Part shown: positions 51,696 through 60,592 of the stretch, piece by piece | How positions within the stretch are numbered: position 1 is the first letter of the stretch | How the letters are laid out: every line of letters begins with the position of its first letter | From: Clostridia bacterium | GTDB lineage: Bacteria; Bacillota; Clostridia; Oscillospirales; Acutalibacteraceae | DNA: 64,000 bases | Assembly (NCBI GenBank): GCA_017622555.1 | Contig: JAGAQV010000014.1 | Location: 82,306-146,305 of the forward strand | Direction of reading: 5' to 3' | Position numbers and translations under genes: made by a program | The notes under the pieces: model-generated | Database searches by the model: none | What the model was told of the DNA's origin: nothing | The model's input: only the letters and a program-made list of their open reading frames with translations

Positions 51696-51881
51696 TTTGT
51701 AAACACATCCTTAAAACGTAATAAGTTTAATTATATATTATTATAATACACAAAAGCCAAACATTTTTCAAGTATAATCTACAAAAAAGTTGCAAAAAAA
51801 TTACAAATTTTATTTTAATATTAAAAAGCGCCCCCATATATGCTAAAATTTAGAAAATTAACCTTGGTTTTGGGTGATAAA

Positions 51882-52562
51882 ATGTTCAAATACGACTTAC
51901 ACGTGCATTCAATAGGCGCCAGCGCCTGCGGTCACGACACCGTTTGCGAAATGATGAAAAGATATAAAGAAATAGGCTTTACGGGGTTTGCGCTTACAAA
52001 CCACTTTTTACACGGCTATACAGGTGTTGACCGAAGCCTTTCATGGCAGGATTACGTTAAAGAATATTCAAAATATTATTATGATGCGCTTGAAACGGCC
52101 GAAAAGCTTGATTTTGATTTAATTTTCGGTCTTGAAGAAAAGTATGATGCAGGAAAAGAAATTTTAGTTTACGGCATTACACCCGAAACACTTTTAGCTA
52201 ACCCACAGCTTGAAGCAATGGATATTAATATTTGGTCGAATACTGTACGTCAAAACGGCGGTTTTATTGCCTACGCCCACCCTTTTAGGAATCGTAATTA
52301 TATCCCTGACCCATATGCAATGCCCGATATTTCACTTGTTGACGGACTTGAGGCTTACAATTACTGCAACGACCCGTGTGATAACGAATTAGCCGTAAAA
52401 ACCTTTAAAAACAGCGGTAAAATCATAATTGCCGGTGGGGATTTACATTCAGTAAACTTTAACGACACATTTGGTATTATTACCCAAAACCGAATTAAAA
52501 ACACAACCGACCTTGCGCAGACCTTAAAAAACAACCAATTTGAAATTTATTTGGGAAAATAA
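51882..52562 (+). CDS. PHP-domain metallophosphoesterase
   Basis: About 226 residues: YDLHVHSIGASACGHD (metal His pair), GFALTNHFLH, LIFGLEEKYD, AYAHPFRNRNY and IAGGDLHSV, the ordered metal-binding motifs of the PHP superfamily (histidinol-phosphatase/RNase AM-like). Substrate unknown. ATG at 51882 has GGGTGAT upstream, and the earlier ATG at 51840 has no RBS. Single gene with a bidirectional terminator after it. Confidence 0.85.
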   Translation: MFKYDLHVHSIGASACGHDTVCEMMKRYKEIGFTGFALTNHFLHGYTGVDRSLSWQDYVKEYSKYYYDALETAEKLDFDLIFGLEEKYDAGKEILVYGITPETLLANPQLEAMDINIWSNTVRQNGGFIAYAHPFRNRNYIPDPYAMPDISLVDGLEAYNYCNDPCDNELAVKTFKNSGKIIIAGGDLHSVNFNDTFGIITQNRIKNTTDLAQTLKNNQFEIYLGK

Positions 52563-52563
52563 A

Positions 52564-52592
52564 AAATGCGGTAGATTTTTTCTACCGCATTT
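52564..52592. terminator. Bidirectional terminator (PHP / endonuclease)
   Basis: AAATGCGGTAGA-TTTTT-TCTACCGCATTT is a perfect 12-bp stem between converging genes. Confidence 0.85.
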
Positions 52593-52601
52593 AATTATTT
52601 A

Positions 52602-53915
52602 TTATTTTGCTTTTTTCTTTTTAACAACTATAACGGTAACTACCACACCGCCTGCAACTAAAACAACTGCACCTGCGATTATAGCAATTATTGCAATTGG
52701 CGATAAAACGAATTCATCCCCGTCAGTTTCAGTATACTGACTGCCAATATTATTGGGGTCAAAGGGTTTGCCTTGGTTTTGGGGTTTATTGTCAATACCA
52801 CCCACAGCGCCGTCGGTTACGGTACTGCTGTTATTGCCCACAGTACCGCCGTTATTACTATTACCGGTCGAGATATTGCCTGTAGAACTATTGCCGGTTG
52901 ATGTATTAGTTGAGGTATTTGTGGATGTGTTGGTTGAAGTGTTAGTCGAAGTGTTACCACCCTGATTTCCGCCTGAAACACCATCTTTGGCTTCACCTGA
53001 AGGTGTAGTCATATTAGTAGGCACAGACTTACCAAACAAAAGCCAAGCATATTCGGGGTAGTCAACAAACACGTTACGGTTGCCTGTAATTGACTGAACG
53101 GCGTCATTACGGCCCATTTCCCAAGTATCAACAGGGTCTTCCTGCATCCATTTAAGTAAAATGGTAAGATTTTCCATAACACCTTCGCTGCCCCACATAT
53201 TTGTGTTCTTTTCCCAACGAACATGGGTGTAAAGAACTATTCTTGCTATATCGCCTTTAATATCTGCATTGGGCGGAATATAATACCCACTACTTTCACC
53301 AAAAGCTTTATTATTACGTGAACTGTTGCCGCTAGGGTCTACCGGGCGCAAAGACATCATATCCGCACCTGCGGGTGTATCTTTATTACAGCCTTTACTT
53401 TGTGGCCATACGTGTTCTCTATTAAATGTTTTGCCACCTTTAACCCATTCGCCACCAACAAAAGTACCCTTATAGAATAAAACTAGTTGAGAATTATCGT
53501 TCGACACACAATCTGTATACTGATACATGCTTCGTGTTAAGTCATAATCGTGGTTAAAATCCACGTCCATAACATTTTGTAGAGCTTCGTATAATGGTGT
53601 GCCGTATGAATTGTTTTGGCCTGTGCCACCCTTTAGTTTTGAAAGCTTGTCAAAAGTATTGCTACCTGTATAATATGAGGTGGCATATTTTGAAAGAAAC
53701 ACACAATCTTCCCCTCGTGCGCCCCAGTTTACGATAACATCGTCAGCATCATATTTCCAATAAGTGCCGACTACATCCACATACTTATATACAACATCGC
53801 TTGCTTTCGTATAGCCTGTAGCAGTTGTTTTTGCGTTTACATTCGTAAAGCACATTACAACTAACAGCATAACCACCGTTACAATTGAAATTGTACGTTT
53901 TGCAATTTGTTTCAT
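52602..53915 (-). CDS. Membrane-anchored extracellular endonuclease I (short-repeat paralog)
   Basis: About 437 residues: signal peptide (IVTVVMLLVVMCFTNVNA), endonuclease I domain with the His-Me motif FNREHVWPQSKG (His near 168) and NKAFGESSGYY, a Thr/Ser/Asn linker with five NTST units, and a C-terminal membrane helix (IIAIIAGAVVLVAGGVVVTV) with a Lys tail. No LPxTG motif, so membrane- rather than wall-anchored. ATG at 53913-53915 behind GAGG. It likely degrades extracellular DNA or RNA for nutrients. Tandem with a close paralog at 54059. Confidence 0.88.
   Translation of the reverse strand: MKQIAKRTISIVTVVMLLVVMCFTNVNAKTTATGYTKASDVVYKYVDVVGTYWKYDADDVIVNWGARGEDCVFLSKYATSYYTGSNTFDKLSKLKGGTGQNNSYGTPLYEALQNVMDVDFNHDYDLTRSMYQYTDCVSNDNSQLVLFYKGTFVGGEWVKGGKTFNREHVWPQSKGCNKDTPAGADMMSLRPVDPSGNSSRNNKAFGESSGYYIPPNADIKGDIARIVLYTHVRWEKNTNMWGSEGVMENLTILLKWMQEDPVDTWEMGRNDAVQSITGNRNVFVDYPEYAWLLFGKSVPTNMTTPSGEAKDGVSGGNQGGNTSTNTSTNTSTNTSTNTSTGNSSTGNISTGNSNNGGTVGNNSSTVTDGAVGGIDNKPQNQGKPFDPNNIGSQYTETDGDEFVLSPIAIIAIIAGAVVLVAGGVVVTVIVVKKKKAK
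52896..52955 (-). repeat. Five 12-bp coding repeats (NTST)
   Basis: Five imperfect 12-bp units encode Asn-Thr-Ser-Thr in the linker of the nuclease at 52602. Third bases vary, so the array is not freshly expanded. Confidence 0.85.
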
Positions 53916-54016
53916 CACAAAATACCTCATTATATTTTTTATTCTCTCATTATACCATATAATTTGTAAAAATAAAGCACTTTTTAGCAAAAAACGTTTT
54001 TTATACCAAAAAAAGA

Positions 54017-54047
54017 AAAACTCCCAAGTAATTTACTTGAGAGTTTT
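54017..54047 (-). terminator. Terminator between the two nuclease paralogs
   Basis: AAAACTCCCAAGTAA/TTACTTGAGAGTTTT with one mismatch, after the paralog at 54059. Confidence 0.75.
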
Positions 54048-54058
54048 ATGATTAATAA

Positions 54059-55441
54059 CTATTTTTTGCGCTTTTTTACAACTATAACGGTAACTACCAC
54101 ACCGCCTGCAACTAAAACAACTGCGCCTGCAATTATAGCAATTATTGCAATCGGTGAAAAAACAAATTCTTCCCCGTCAGTTTCAGTGTACTGACTGCCA
54201 ATATTATTGGGGTCAAAGGGTTTGCCTTGGTTTTGGGGTTTATTGTCAATACCACCAACAGCGCCGTCGGTTACGGTACTGCTGTTATTGCCCGTAGTAC
54301 CGCCGTTATTGCCGTTACCGGTTGAGGTATTGCCTGCAGACGTATTGGTTGAAGTATTGGTTGAAGTATTTGTTGAAGTGTTGGTTGAAGTATTTGTTGA
54401 AGTGTTGGTAGAGGTGTTGGTAGATGTGTTGGTAGAAGTATTTGTGGACGTATTGGTTGAGGTGTTAGTTGAAGTATTTGTTGAAGTATTAGTCGAGGTG
54501 TTACCACCTTGATTTCCGCCCGAAACACCACCCTTAGCTTCACCTGACGGGGTGGTCATATTTGTTGGCACCGACTTACCAAACAAAAGCCAAGCAAATT
54601 CGGGATAGTCAACAAATACGTTGCGAGTACCTGTAATGGCTTGAACGGCGTCGTTACGGCCCATTTCCCAAGTATCAACGGGGTCTTCTTGCATCCAAAG
54701 AAGTAACATTTCTAAACTTGCAATAACACCTTGCGTGCCAAAAATACCATTACGATTATACTTAGAACCTGTATTGATACAACCCCAACGCACATACTGG
54801 TAAAGAATTATACGGGCGCAGTCACCTTTTACCCAATCTTCAGGTTCATAATAACCGCTGCTTTCGCCGTAAGCATCGTTACCACGGTCAGAGTTTTCCG
54901 ACACTATTGTTGGGCGGATCATCATAACGTCGTCTTCATCACTGCCACCCTTACCTTTACTGTTTGGCCAGGTATGTTCTTTATTCCAAGTACTACCACT
55001 GTCCCAAACATTGCTAAACATTATGCCAGAATAAAAAGACGAAATTTGTGATGTGTTATTTTGAACACAGTCGGTATATTTGAGTAAGGTGTTATTTTCT
55101 TTATATGAATTTGTATAGGTGTGTTTACTCTTCATAAAAGACTGTAACTTTGAATAAAGCACACTTGATGGTACATTTGACTCTGAAGTACCACCTTTGT
55201 ATTGCGAAAGCTTAGCATATGTATTATCACCTGTGTAAAAGCTTTGCGCCTTTGAAGATAAAAAGACACAAGCCTCATCACGTGCGCCCCAGTTGTAAAT
55301 ATACTTTCCGCTATATTTATATACAACATCGCTTGCTTTGGTATAGCCTGTTGTTGCAGCGCTTACATTGGTAAAGCACATTACAACTAGCAGCATAACC
55401 ACCGTTATAATTGAAATTGTACGTTTTGCAATTTGTTTCAT
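54059..55441 (-). CDS. Membrane-anchored extracellular endonuclease I (long-repeat paralog)
   Basis: About 460 residues with the same layout as its neighbour: signal peptide (IITVVMLLVVMCFTNVSA), His-Me core WNKEHTWPNSKGKG and GNDAYGESSGYY, an NTST linker with 13 units plus NTSA, and the same C-terminal helix with KKRKK. Signal, linker flanks and anchor are nearly identical to the paralog while the nuclease core has diverged, so the pair arose by tandem duplication. ATG at 55439-55441 behind GAGG. Each copy has its own upstream region and terminator. Confidence 0.88.
   Translation of the reverse strand: MKQIAKRTISIITVVMLLVVMCFTNVSAATTGYTKASDVVYKYSGKYIYNWGARDEACVFLSSKAQSFYTGDNTYAKLSQYKGGTSESNVPSSVLYSKLQSFMKSKHTYTNSYKENNTLLKYTDCVQNNTSQISSFYSGIMFSNVWDSGSTWNKEHTWPNSKGKGGSDEDDVMMIRPTIVSENSDRGNDAYGESSGYYEPEDWVKGDCARIILYQYVRWGCINTGSKYNRNGIFGTQGVIASLEMLLLWMQEDPVDTWEMGRNDAVQAITGTRNVFVDYPEFAWLLFGKSVPTNMTTPSGEAKGGVSGGNQGGNTSTNTSTNTSTNTSTNTSTNTSTNTSTNTSTNTSTNTSTNTSTNTSTNTSTNTSAGNTSTGNGNNGGTTGNNSSTVTDGAVGGIDNKPQNQGKPFDPNNIGSQYTETDGEEFVFSPIAIIAIIAGAVVLVAGGVVVTVIVVKKRKK
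54347..54502 (-). repeat. Thirteen 12-bp coding repeats (NTST)
   Basis: Thirteen imperfect 12-bp units encode NTST, against five in the paralog. The variable Asn-Thr-Ser-Thr linker probably spans the cell wall. Unit number is expected to vary between strains by slippage. Confidence 0.9.
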
Positions 55442-55532
55442 CACAAAATACCTCATTATATTTTTTTACAATATACATTGTAACACACATTTTGTAAAAA
55501 TAAAGTCCTTTTTAAATTTTTTTGCAGTTTTA

Positions 55533-55561
55533 TTGCATTAAGTAAATTTTAGTGCTAAAAT
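55533..55561 (+). promoter_or_regulatory. Promoter of the ABC exporter gene
   Basis: TTGCAT (55533-55538), 17 bp, TAAAAT (55556-55561). Confidence 0.6.
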
Positions 55562-55587
55562 ATAACACGAAACGGAAGGTGCAAATA

Positions 55588-57336
55588 ATGAAGAAAAGCT
55601 CATCAGCAAGGCTTATAAAACGCTTTTTGCCATATTATAAAAAATATGTTCCCACCCTTATATTCGACCTATTTTGCGCATCGCTTACCACTGTGTGCGA
55701 AATTGTATTGCCCCTAATTGTTCGGTACATAACCAACACCGCTTTAACCGATGTTGCAAAGCTTACAATTGGCAGTATTTTAACGGTTGGCGGCATTTAT
55801 TTGGTGCTAAAGCTTATTGATGCGGCGGCAAACTATTATATGGCGTCGGTCGGTCACATAATGGGTACAAAAATTGAAACCGATATGCGCACCGATATGT
55901 TTGACCATTTGCAAAAGCTTTCCTTTAAGTATTACGATAACACCAAGGTCGGAAGTTTAATGTCACGAATGACAAGCGACCTTTTTGATATTACCGAATT
56001 TGCCCACCACTGCCCCGAAGAATTGCTTATTGCAGGCATTAAAATTATTTGCTGTTTTATAATTTTAAGCCGAATGAACATTTGGCTCACACTTATAATT
56101 TTTGCAGCAATACCCCCAATGGTTTTGGTGCTAAGCTTTTTCAACAAAAAAATGCGTTCGGGCTTCCGTGAATCCAGAAAACAGGTGGCCGAGCTCAATT
56201 CCCAAATTGAAGACAGCCTTTTAGGTATTCGTGTTGTAAAATCATTTACGGGTGAAGATATTGAAAAAGAAAAGTTTTCAAAAGGCAACAAGGGTTATCT
56301 TGGTATAAAATCTAAGGTTTATCATTATATGGCGGCTTTCCACTGTACCACCAGTGTTTTGGATGGTATTCTTTACATATTGGCCGTTGTTGCGGGTGCA
56401 ATATTCATTATATACGACGGCTTAAACCCCGCCGATTTAATTGTTTTCTTAATTTATATAACCACCCTTTTAAATTCTATTCGCAAAATTGTTCAGTTTG
56501 CCGAGCAGTTCCAACGTGGTATGACAGGTATTGAACGCTTTGGTGAAATAATGGAAACCGACCCCGATATTAAGGACAGAAAAAATGCTGTTGAGCTTCA
56601 AAACGTTAAGGGTGATATTGAATTTAAAAACGTTACCTTTAAATACACCGAAGAAACCGACGACGTGCTTTCCCACCTTGATTTAAAAATTCCCGCAGGC
56701 AAAAATATTGCTTTGGTTGGTGAATCGGGCGGCGGCAAAACCACAATTTGTTCACTTATTCCCCGTTTTTATGAAATTTTGGACGGCTCACTTACGGTTG
56801 ACGGCGTTGACATTCGTGACATTAAAATGCGCTCTTTACGTTCACAAATCGGCGTTGTTCAGCAGGACGTTTATTTGTTTTCGGGCAGTGTGCGTGAAAA
56901 TATTGAATATGGAAGACCGGGCGCCAGTGAAGAGGAAATTATTGCCGCCGCCAAAATGGCAGGCGCTGACGAATTTATTAACACCTTACCCGACGGGTAC
57001 GACACCTACGTTGGTGAGCGTGGCGTTAAGCTTTCTGGCGGACAAAAACAGCGTATAAGTATTGCCCGTGTGTTCCTTAAAAATCCACCGATTTTACTTT
57101 TAGACGAAGCCACAAGCGCACTTGATAACGAAAGTGAACGACTTGTGCAAAAGTCACTTGAAAGGTTGTCTCAGGGGCGAACAACCCTTACAATTGCCCA
57201 CCGCCTTACCACCATTAAAAATGCCGATAATATTATTGTTTTCGGCAAAAGCGGTATTATGGAAACGGGCACCCATGACGAGCTTTTAGCCAAGGGCGGA
57301 ACCTATGCCGACCTTTACAACACATCCTTTAAATAA
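55588..57336 (+). CDS. ABC exporter, fused permease-ATPase
   Basis: About 582 residues: six membrane helices (to ~320), then an ATPase with Walker A GESGGGKTTICSLIPRF, signature LSGGQKQRISIARV, Walker B ILLLDEATSALD and AHRLTT. It is a type IV (MsbA/BmrA-like) half-transporter, probably a homodimer exporting lipids, drugs or peptides. No peptidase C39 domain. ATG at 55588 behind GGAAGG. Confidence 0.92.
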   Translation: MKKSSSARLIKRFLPYYKKYVPTLIFDLFCASLTTVCEIVLPLIVRYITNTALTDVAKLTIGSILTVGGIYLVLKLIDAAANYYMASVGHIMGTKIETDMRTDMFDHLQKLSFKYYDNTKVGSLMSRMTSDLFDITEFAHHCPEELLIAGIKIICCFIILSRMNIWLTLIIFAAIPPMVLVLSFFNKKMRSGFRESRKQVAELNSQIEDSLLGIRVVKSFTGEDIEKEKFSKGNKGYLGIKSKVYHYMAAFHCTTSVLDGILYILAVVAGAIFIIYDGLNPADLIVFLIYITTLLNSIRKIVQFAEQFQRGMTGIERFGEIMETDPDIKDRKNAVELQNVKGDIEFKNVTFKYTEETDDVLSHLDLKIPAGKNIALVGESGGGKTTICSLIPRFYEILDGSLTVDGVDIRDIKMRSLRSQIGVVQQDVYLFSGSVRENIEYGRPGASEEEIIAAAKMAGADEFINTLPDGYDTYVGERGVKLSGGQKQRISIARVFLKNPPILLLDEATSALDNESERLVQKSLERLSQGRTTLTIAHRLTTIKNADNIIVFGKSGIMETGTHDELLAKGGTYADLYNTSFK

Positions 57337-57365
57337 TTAACAAAATAACACTCCAAGCATATAAT
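57337..57365 (+). promoter_or_regulatory. Promoter whose -10 lies in a hairpin loop
   Basis: TTAACA (57337-57342), 17 bp, TATAAT (57360-57365), immediately after the ABC stop codon. The -10 sits in the loop of the hairpin 57348-57387, and the start near 57372 lies past the left arm, so initiating transcripts lack that arm. Confidence 0.6.
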
Positions 57366-57387
57366 GGTAAAAATACGCTTGGAGTGT
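57348..57387 (+). terminator. Hairpin: terminator of the ABC gene and RBS-sequestering structure
   Basis: ACACTCCAAGC (57348-57358)/GCTTGGAGTGT (57377-57387) is a perfect 11-bp stem with an 18-base loop, followed by TTGTTTT. The right arm contains the GGAG (57381-57384) that serves the next gene, with ATG at 57395. Confidence 0.65.
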
Positions 57388-57394
57388 TTGTTTT

Positions 57395-57676
57395 ATGAAT
57401 GATAACTTCCCTATTCCCATTTTTAGTGACGATGATTTAACCGTATATGAAAATTATTTAAATTCGTTAAACGTTAAGCTAAATAATGAAACTTTTTACG
57501 AATTGTTAAAGGCAAACGTTGGCAAAAACATTAAAATTTATATAGTGTTCGGCAATCAGTTAACCGCCCGCCAAGGCAAGCTTTTGAATGTTTTTAACGA
57601 CTATATTGTTTTGTGCAAAAACCGTGAAAAATTAGCAATTAAGCTAAGTGAAATTAAATTTATATCGGTAATATAA
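57395..57676 (+). CDS. GerQ-like small protein
   Basis: 93 residues: MNDNFPIPIF, ETFYELLKANVGKNIKIYIV and LNVFNDYIVLCKNREKLAIK then IKFISVI. The helix-then-beta pattern (xxLLxxNxGKxVxIYxxF ... DxIxLxx) resembles the C-terminal domain of the spore coat protein GerQ. The resemblance is by eye and several glycines of GerQ are missing, so a spore role is only an inference. Its RBS lies in the 3' arm of a hairpin. Confidence 0.5.
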   Translation: MNDNFPIPIFSDDDLTVYENYLNSLNVKLNNETFYELLKANVGKNIKIYIVFGNQLTARQGKLLNVFNDYIVLCKNREKLAIKLSEIKFISVI

Positions 57677-57680
57677 GCAC

Positions 57681-57712
57681 AAAAAACGGTAGAAGCTATT
57701 CTACCGTTTTTT
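57681..57712. terminator. Bidirectional terminator (GerQ-like / flavoprotein)
   Basis: AAAACGGTAG-AAGCTATT-CTACCGTTTT with A and T runs on both sides. Confidence 0.85.
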
Positions 57713-57713
57713 A

Positions 57714-59273
57714 TTACATTAAATCCTTAACAATCTGTTCGGCAACACGCATACCGTCAACTGCGGCCGACATTATACCGCCCGCATAGCCTGCCCCTTC
57801 GCCGCAAGGGTAAAGCCCGCAAAGCGACAATGAATGATAATTTTCATCCCTTAAAATTCTTATAGGCGAAGAGCTTCTGGTTTCGGGAGCTGTAAGAATT
57901 GCCGAACTGTCGGCAAAGCCCTTAATTTTATTATCAAAAATGGGTAACGCTTCCTTTAAGCTATCGGTTATAAATGATGGAAGAATACCCGTAAAATCAG
58001 CAAAAGCATACTTTGGCTTTACGGTTGGTTTAACCCTTGTGATTTCGGCCTTTTCACCGTAAACAAGCTGACCCACAGTGGTTATAGGAACCGCACCGTT
58101 CGCAATATTGTATGCCGCTTTTTCAACCCTTTGCTGTAAATAACAGCCCGCCATTATGTCACTACTTTCAAGGTCTTCAGGGTTTACATTTACAAGCAAT
58201 GCCGAATTTGCATTTTCACCGTCACGACGGCTTTGGCTCATACCGTTTACAGCAATACCCCCCTCTTCTGAGGAGGAGTTAATAACCTCACCGCCGGGGC
58301 ACATACAAAAGGTGTAAACACCCCTGCCGCTATTGAGATGCACCGCCATTTTATAATCCGCCGCCGACAATGCAGGGTGATTATAAAATTTGCCGTACAA
58401 AGCGCGGTTTATATCATCTTGCCTGTGTTCAATTCTAACACCCATTGAAAAAGGCTTTTGCACCATTTGTACGCCCATTTCCTTTAAGGTGGAAAAAACG
58501 TCCCTTGCAGAATGACCGGTTGCCAAAATAACCTTATCACAAGGTATTTCCCTGCCCCCTGCTGTAACTGATATAATTTCGCCGTTTTCGGTGTTGATTT
58601 TTTGAAGCTTTGCATTAAAGCAAACCTCACCGCCGAGTGAAATAATTTCACTGCGAATATTTTTAACAACATTAATTAAAACGTCGGTGCCAATATGCGG
58701 CTTTGCATCAATTAAAATTTTATCTCCCGCGCCAAACTGCGCAAAGGCTTTCAGCACCGCACGGCAACGGACATCCTTAATACCTGTATTTAATTTTCCG
58801 TCTGAAAAAGTGCCTGCGCCGCCTTCACCAAACTGAACGTTACTGTCAGTTTTTAAAGGCCCGCCTTTAAAAAACGCCTCAACGTCAGCTTTTCTTGTGT
58901 CGGCATCCTGCCCACGCTCAAGCACAAGGGGTTTAAGACCTGCTCTTGCTAAAACAAGGGCGGCAAACATACCCGCAGGACCAAAGCCCACAACAACTGG
59001 GCGATGCTTTATTTCACCCGTAAAAACAGGGTTTACATATTCCTTTTCATTAAAAACACTTGCATTTTTGTTTTTGCGCAAAAGCTGTTGCTCATTATTT
59101 GCTTCGACAAGCACCGAACAGCAAAAATGCACGTTATCCTTTTTTCTTGCATCGACCGACTTTTTGTAAAGTCGTGCCGTTTTTAAAGGGTTTTTTAAAT
59201 GCCCTTCCATAACCGATTTTAAATTCAAAAAATCGGTTCCAAGGGGTAAGTTCACATTATTTATTATAAGCAT
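57714..59273 (-). CDS. Uncharacterised FAD-dependent dehydrogenase (COG2509 type)
   Basis: 519 residues: a small N-terminal alpha/beta part, the dinucleotide fold VVVGFGPAGMFAALVLARAG near 93, FGEGGAGTFSDGKLNTG, VILATGHSARD and a C-terminal GLYPCGEGAGYAGGIMSAA closing the FAD site. Many Clostridia have this protein and its substrate is unknown. The start meets the stop of the HI0933-family gene, so the two flavoproteins are translated together. Confidence 0.85.
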   Translation of the reverse strand: MLIINNVNLPLGTDFLNLKSVMEGHLKNPLKTARLYKKSVDARKKDNVHFCCSVLVEANNEQQLLRKNKNASVFNEKEYVNPVFTGEIKHRPVVVGFGPAGMFAALVLARAGLKPLVLERGQDADTRKADVEAFFKGGPLKTDSNVQFGEGGAGTFSDGKLNTGIKDVRCRAVLKAFAQFGAGDKILIDAKPHIGTDVLINVVKNIRSEIISLGGEVCFNAKLQKINTENGEIISVTAGGREIPCDKVILATGHSARDVFSTLKEMGVQMVQKPFSMGVRIEHRQDDINRALYGKFYNHPALSAADYKMAVHLNSGRGVYTFCMCPGGEVINSSSEEGGIAVNGMSQSRRDGENANSALLVNVNPEDLESSDIMAGCYLQQRVEKAAYNIANGAVPITTVGQLVYGEKAEITRVKPTVKPKYAFADFTGILPSFITDSLKEALPIFDNKIKGFADSSAILTAPETRSSSPIRILRDENYHSLSLCGLYPCGEGAGYAGGIMSAAVDGMRVAEQIVKDLM

Positions 59274-60499
59274 TATTTATTCCTTAATATATGGTCGCAG
59301 GCGCAAAAAGCACTGCTCCACGCCCATTGTAAATTAAAGCCGCCGCAGTCACCGTCAATATCTAAAATTTCACCCACAACGTAAAATTTTTCATAATTTT
59401 TGCTTTGCATTGTAGTATTATCAAATTCGGTTGTGGAAATACCGCCCGCCGACACCTGCGAATTGATAAAGCCTGTGGTGTCAAGCACCTTGAAATCGAA
59501 CGATTTTATTGTTTTAACAATGTGGTCAATATCGCTGACAGTAAGTGTTCCCGCCTTTTCCGAAAGCTTTAAGCCACACTGCTTTAAAATAACCTGACCA
59601 ACACGCTTTTGAAGCATACCTGTAAAGAATTCCTCAAGCGGTCGCTGTGACAAATTTTCGGCTCTTTTAACAATTTGTGCCTTCAAATCATTAAAGGGAA
59701 TTTGGGGCATCATATCAAGTGATAACACCATTGAATTTTTATTCCTTGGCACCTCACGGGAAAGCTGCATAATCGGCGGACCCGAAAGACCGTAATCGCA
59801 AAACAGTACTTCACCGAATTCCTGCCTTATAACCCTTTCACCCGCCTTTAATGCGGCATTAGCATCAACCTTAATGCCCTTTAACTGCTTGACAACATCA
59901 TTTTCGGTTTTAAGCTGAACAATTGCAGGGGTAACATTAACTGTTTTAAAGCCTGCTTTTTTAAGCAGTTCAAACATATTGCCGTCACTTCCAACCTTAT
60001 AGCCGCCTGAATAAAGCCCTGTTGCAACAATAACCGTGTCACACACAAAGCTTAATTTATCTGCCCAAACACGATATTTACCTTTAAGGGTTTGAATGTT
60101 GGTAACCTTTGTGTCGGTATGAATTAAAACACCGCTTTCTTCAGCCGAAAAACGAAGACAGTCCACAACCGACCCCGCTTGTAAGGATGCAGGATAAGCC
60201 TTTTCCCCCTCAAACACAAAGGGTACGCCAATGCTTTCAAAGAAATTAGCTGTGAAATATAAATCGTACTTATTAAGGGCATATTCCGCAAAGGAAACGT
60301 CACTACCGTGATAACGGGAAAGATTAATATTTTTATTGGTTATATTACACCTACCGTTACCCGTAAGTAAAAGCTTTTTGCCCACACGTGGAAGCGCCTC
60401 TAAAATGCGGATATTAAGCTGTGGATTTTGCTTTTTTAGGTACACAGCCGACAAAAGTCCTGCCGCACCGCCGCCTATTATAATAATATCGGTAGCCAT
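59273..60499 (-). CDS. HI0933/YhiN-family flavoprotein
   Basis: About 408 residues from ATG at 60497-60499 (GGGGGG upstream): FAD fold IIIGGGAAGLLSAVYLKKQ, GKKLLLTGNGRCNITNKN, VIVATGLYSGG, and the C-terminal VVGEILDIDGDCGGFNLQWA. All are hallmarks of the BaiN/YhiN (HI0933-like) family, which includes bile-acid reductases and proteins of unknown role. The reaction cannot be assigned here. Confidence 0.88.
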   Translation of the reverse strand: MATDIIIIGGGAAGLLSAVYLKKQNPQLNIRILEALPRVGKKLLLTGNGRCNITNKNINLSRYHGSDVSFAEYALNKYDLYFTANFFESIGVPFVFEGEKAYPASLQAGSVVDCLRFSAEESGVLIHTDTKVTNIQTLKGKYRVWADKLSFVCDTVIVATGLYSGGYKVGSDGNMFELLKKAGFKTVNVTPAIVQLKTENDVVKQLKGIKVDANAALKAGERVIRQEFGEVLFCDYGLSGPPIMQLSREVPRNKNSMVLSLDMMPQIPFNDLKAQIVKRAENLSQRPLEEFFTGMLQKRVGQVILKQCGLKLSEKAGTLTVSDIDHIVKTIKSFDFKVLDTTGFINSQVSAGGISTTEFDNTTMQSKNYEKFYVVGEILDIDGDCGGFNLQWAWSSAFCACDHILRNK

Positions 60500-60558
60500 A
60501 AAATACCCCCCTAACTTTTTTATTTTAGCATATAAGTAAAAATATTGCAATTAAAACA

Positions 60559-60587
60559 AAAACAGCGGCAAATTCTACCGCTGTTTT
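60559..60587 (-). terminator. Terminator after the M20 peptidase gene
   Basis: AAAACAGCGG-CAAATTCTA-CCGCTGTTTT is a perfect 10-bp stem following the stop codon on the minus strand. Confidence 0.8.
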
Positions 60588-60592
60588 ATAAA

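Noticed and set aside
54347-54502. CRISPR-like short tandem repeat
   Set aside because: Units are 12 bp with no spacers and stay in frame inside the nuclease gene. They encode NTST.
54207-54512. Plus-strand ORF rich in VEV/VLV repeats
   Set aside because: It is the antisense shadow of the NTST linker of the nuclease. No RBS and no family.
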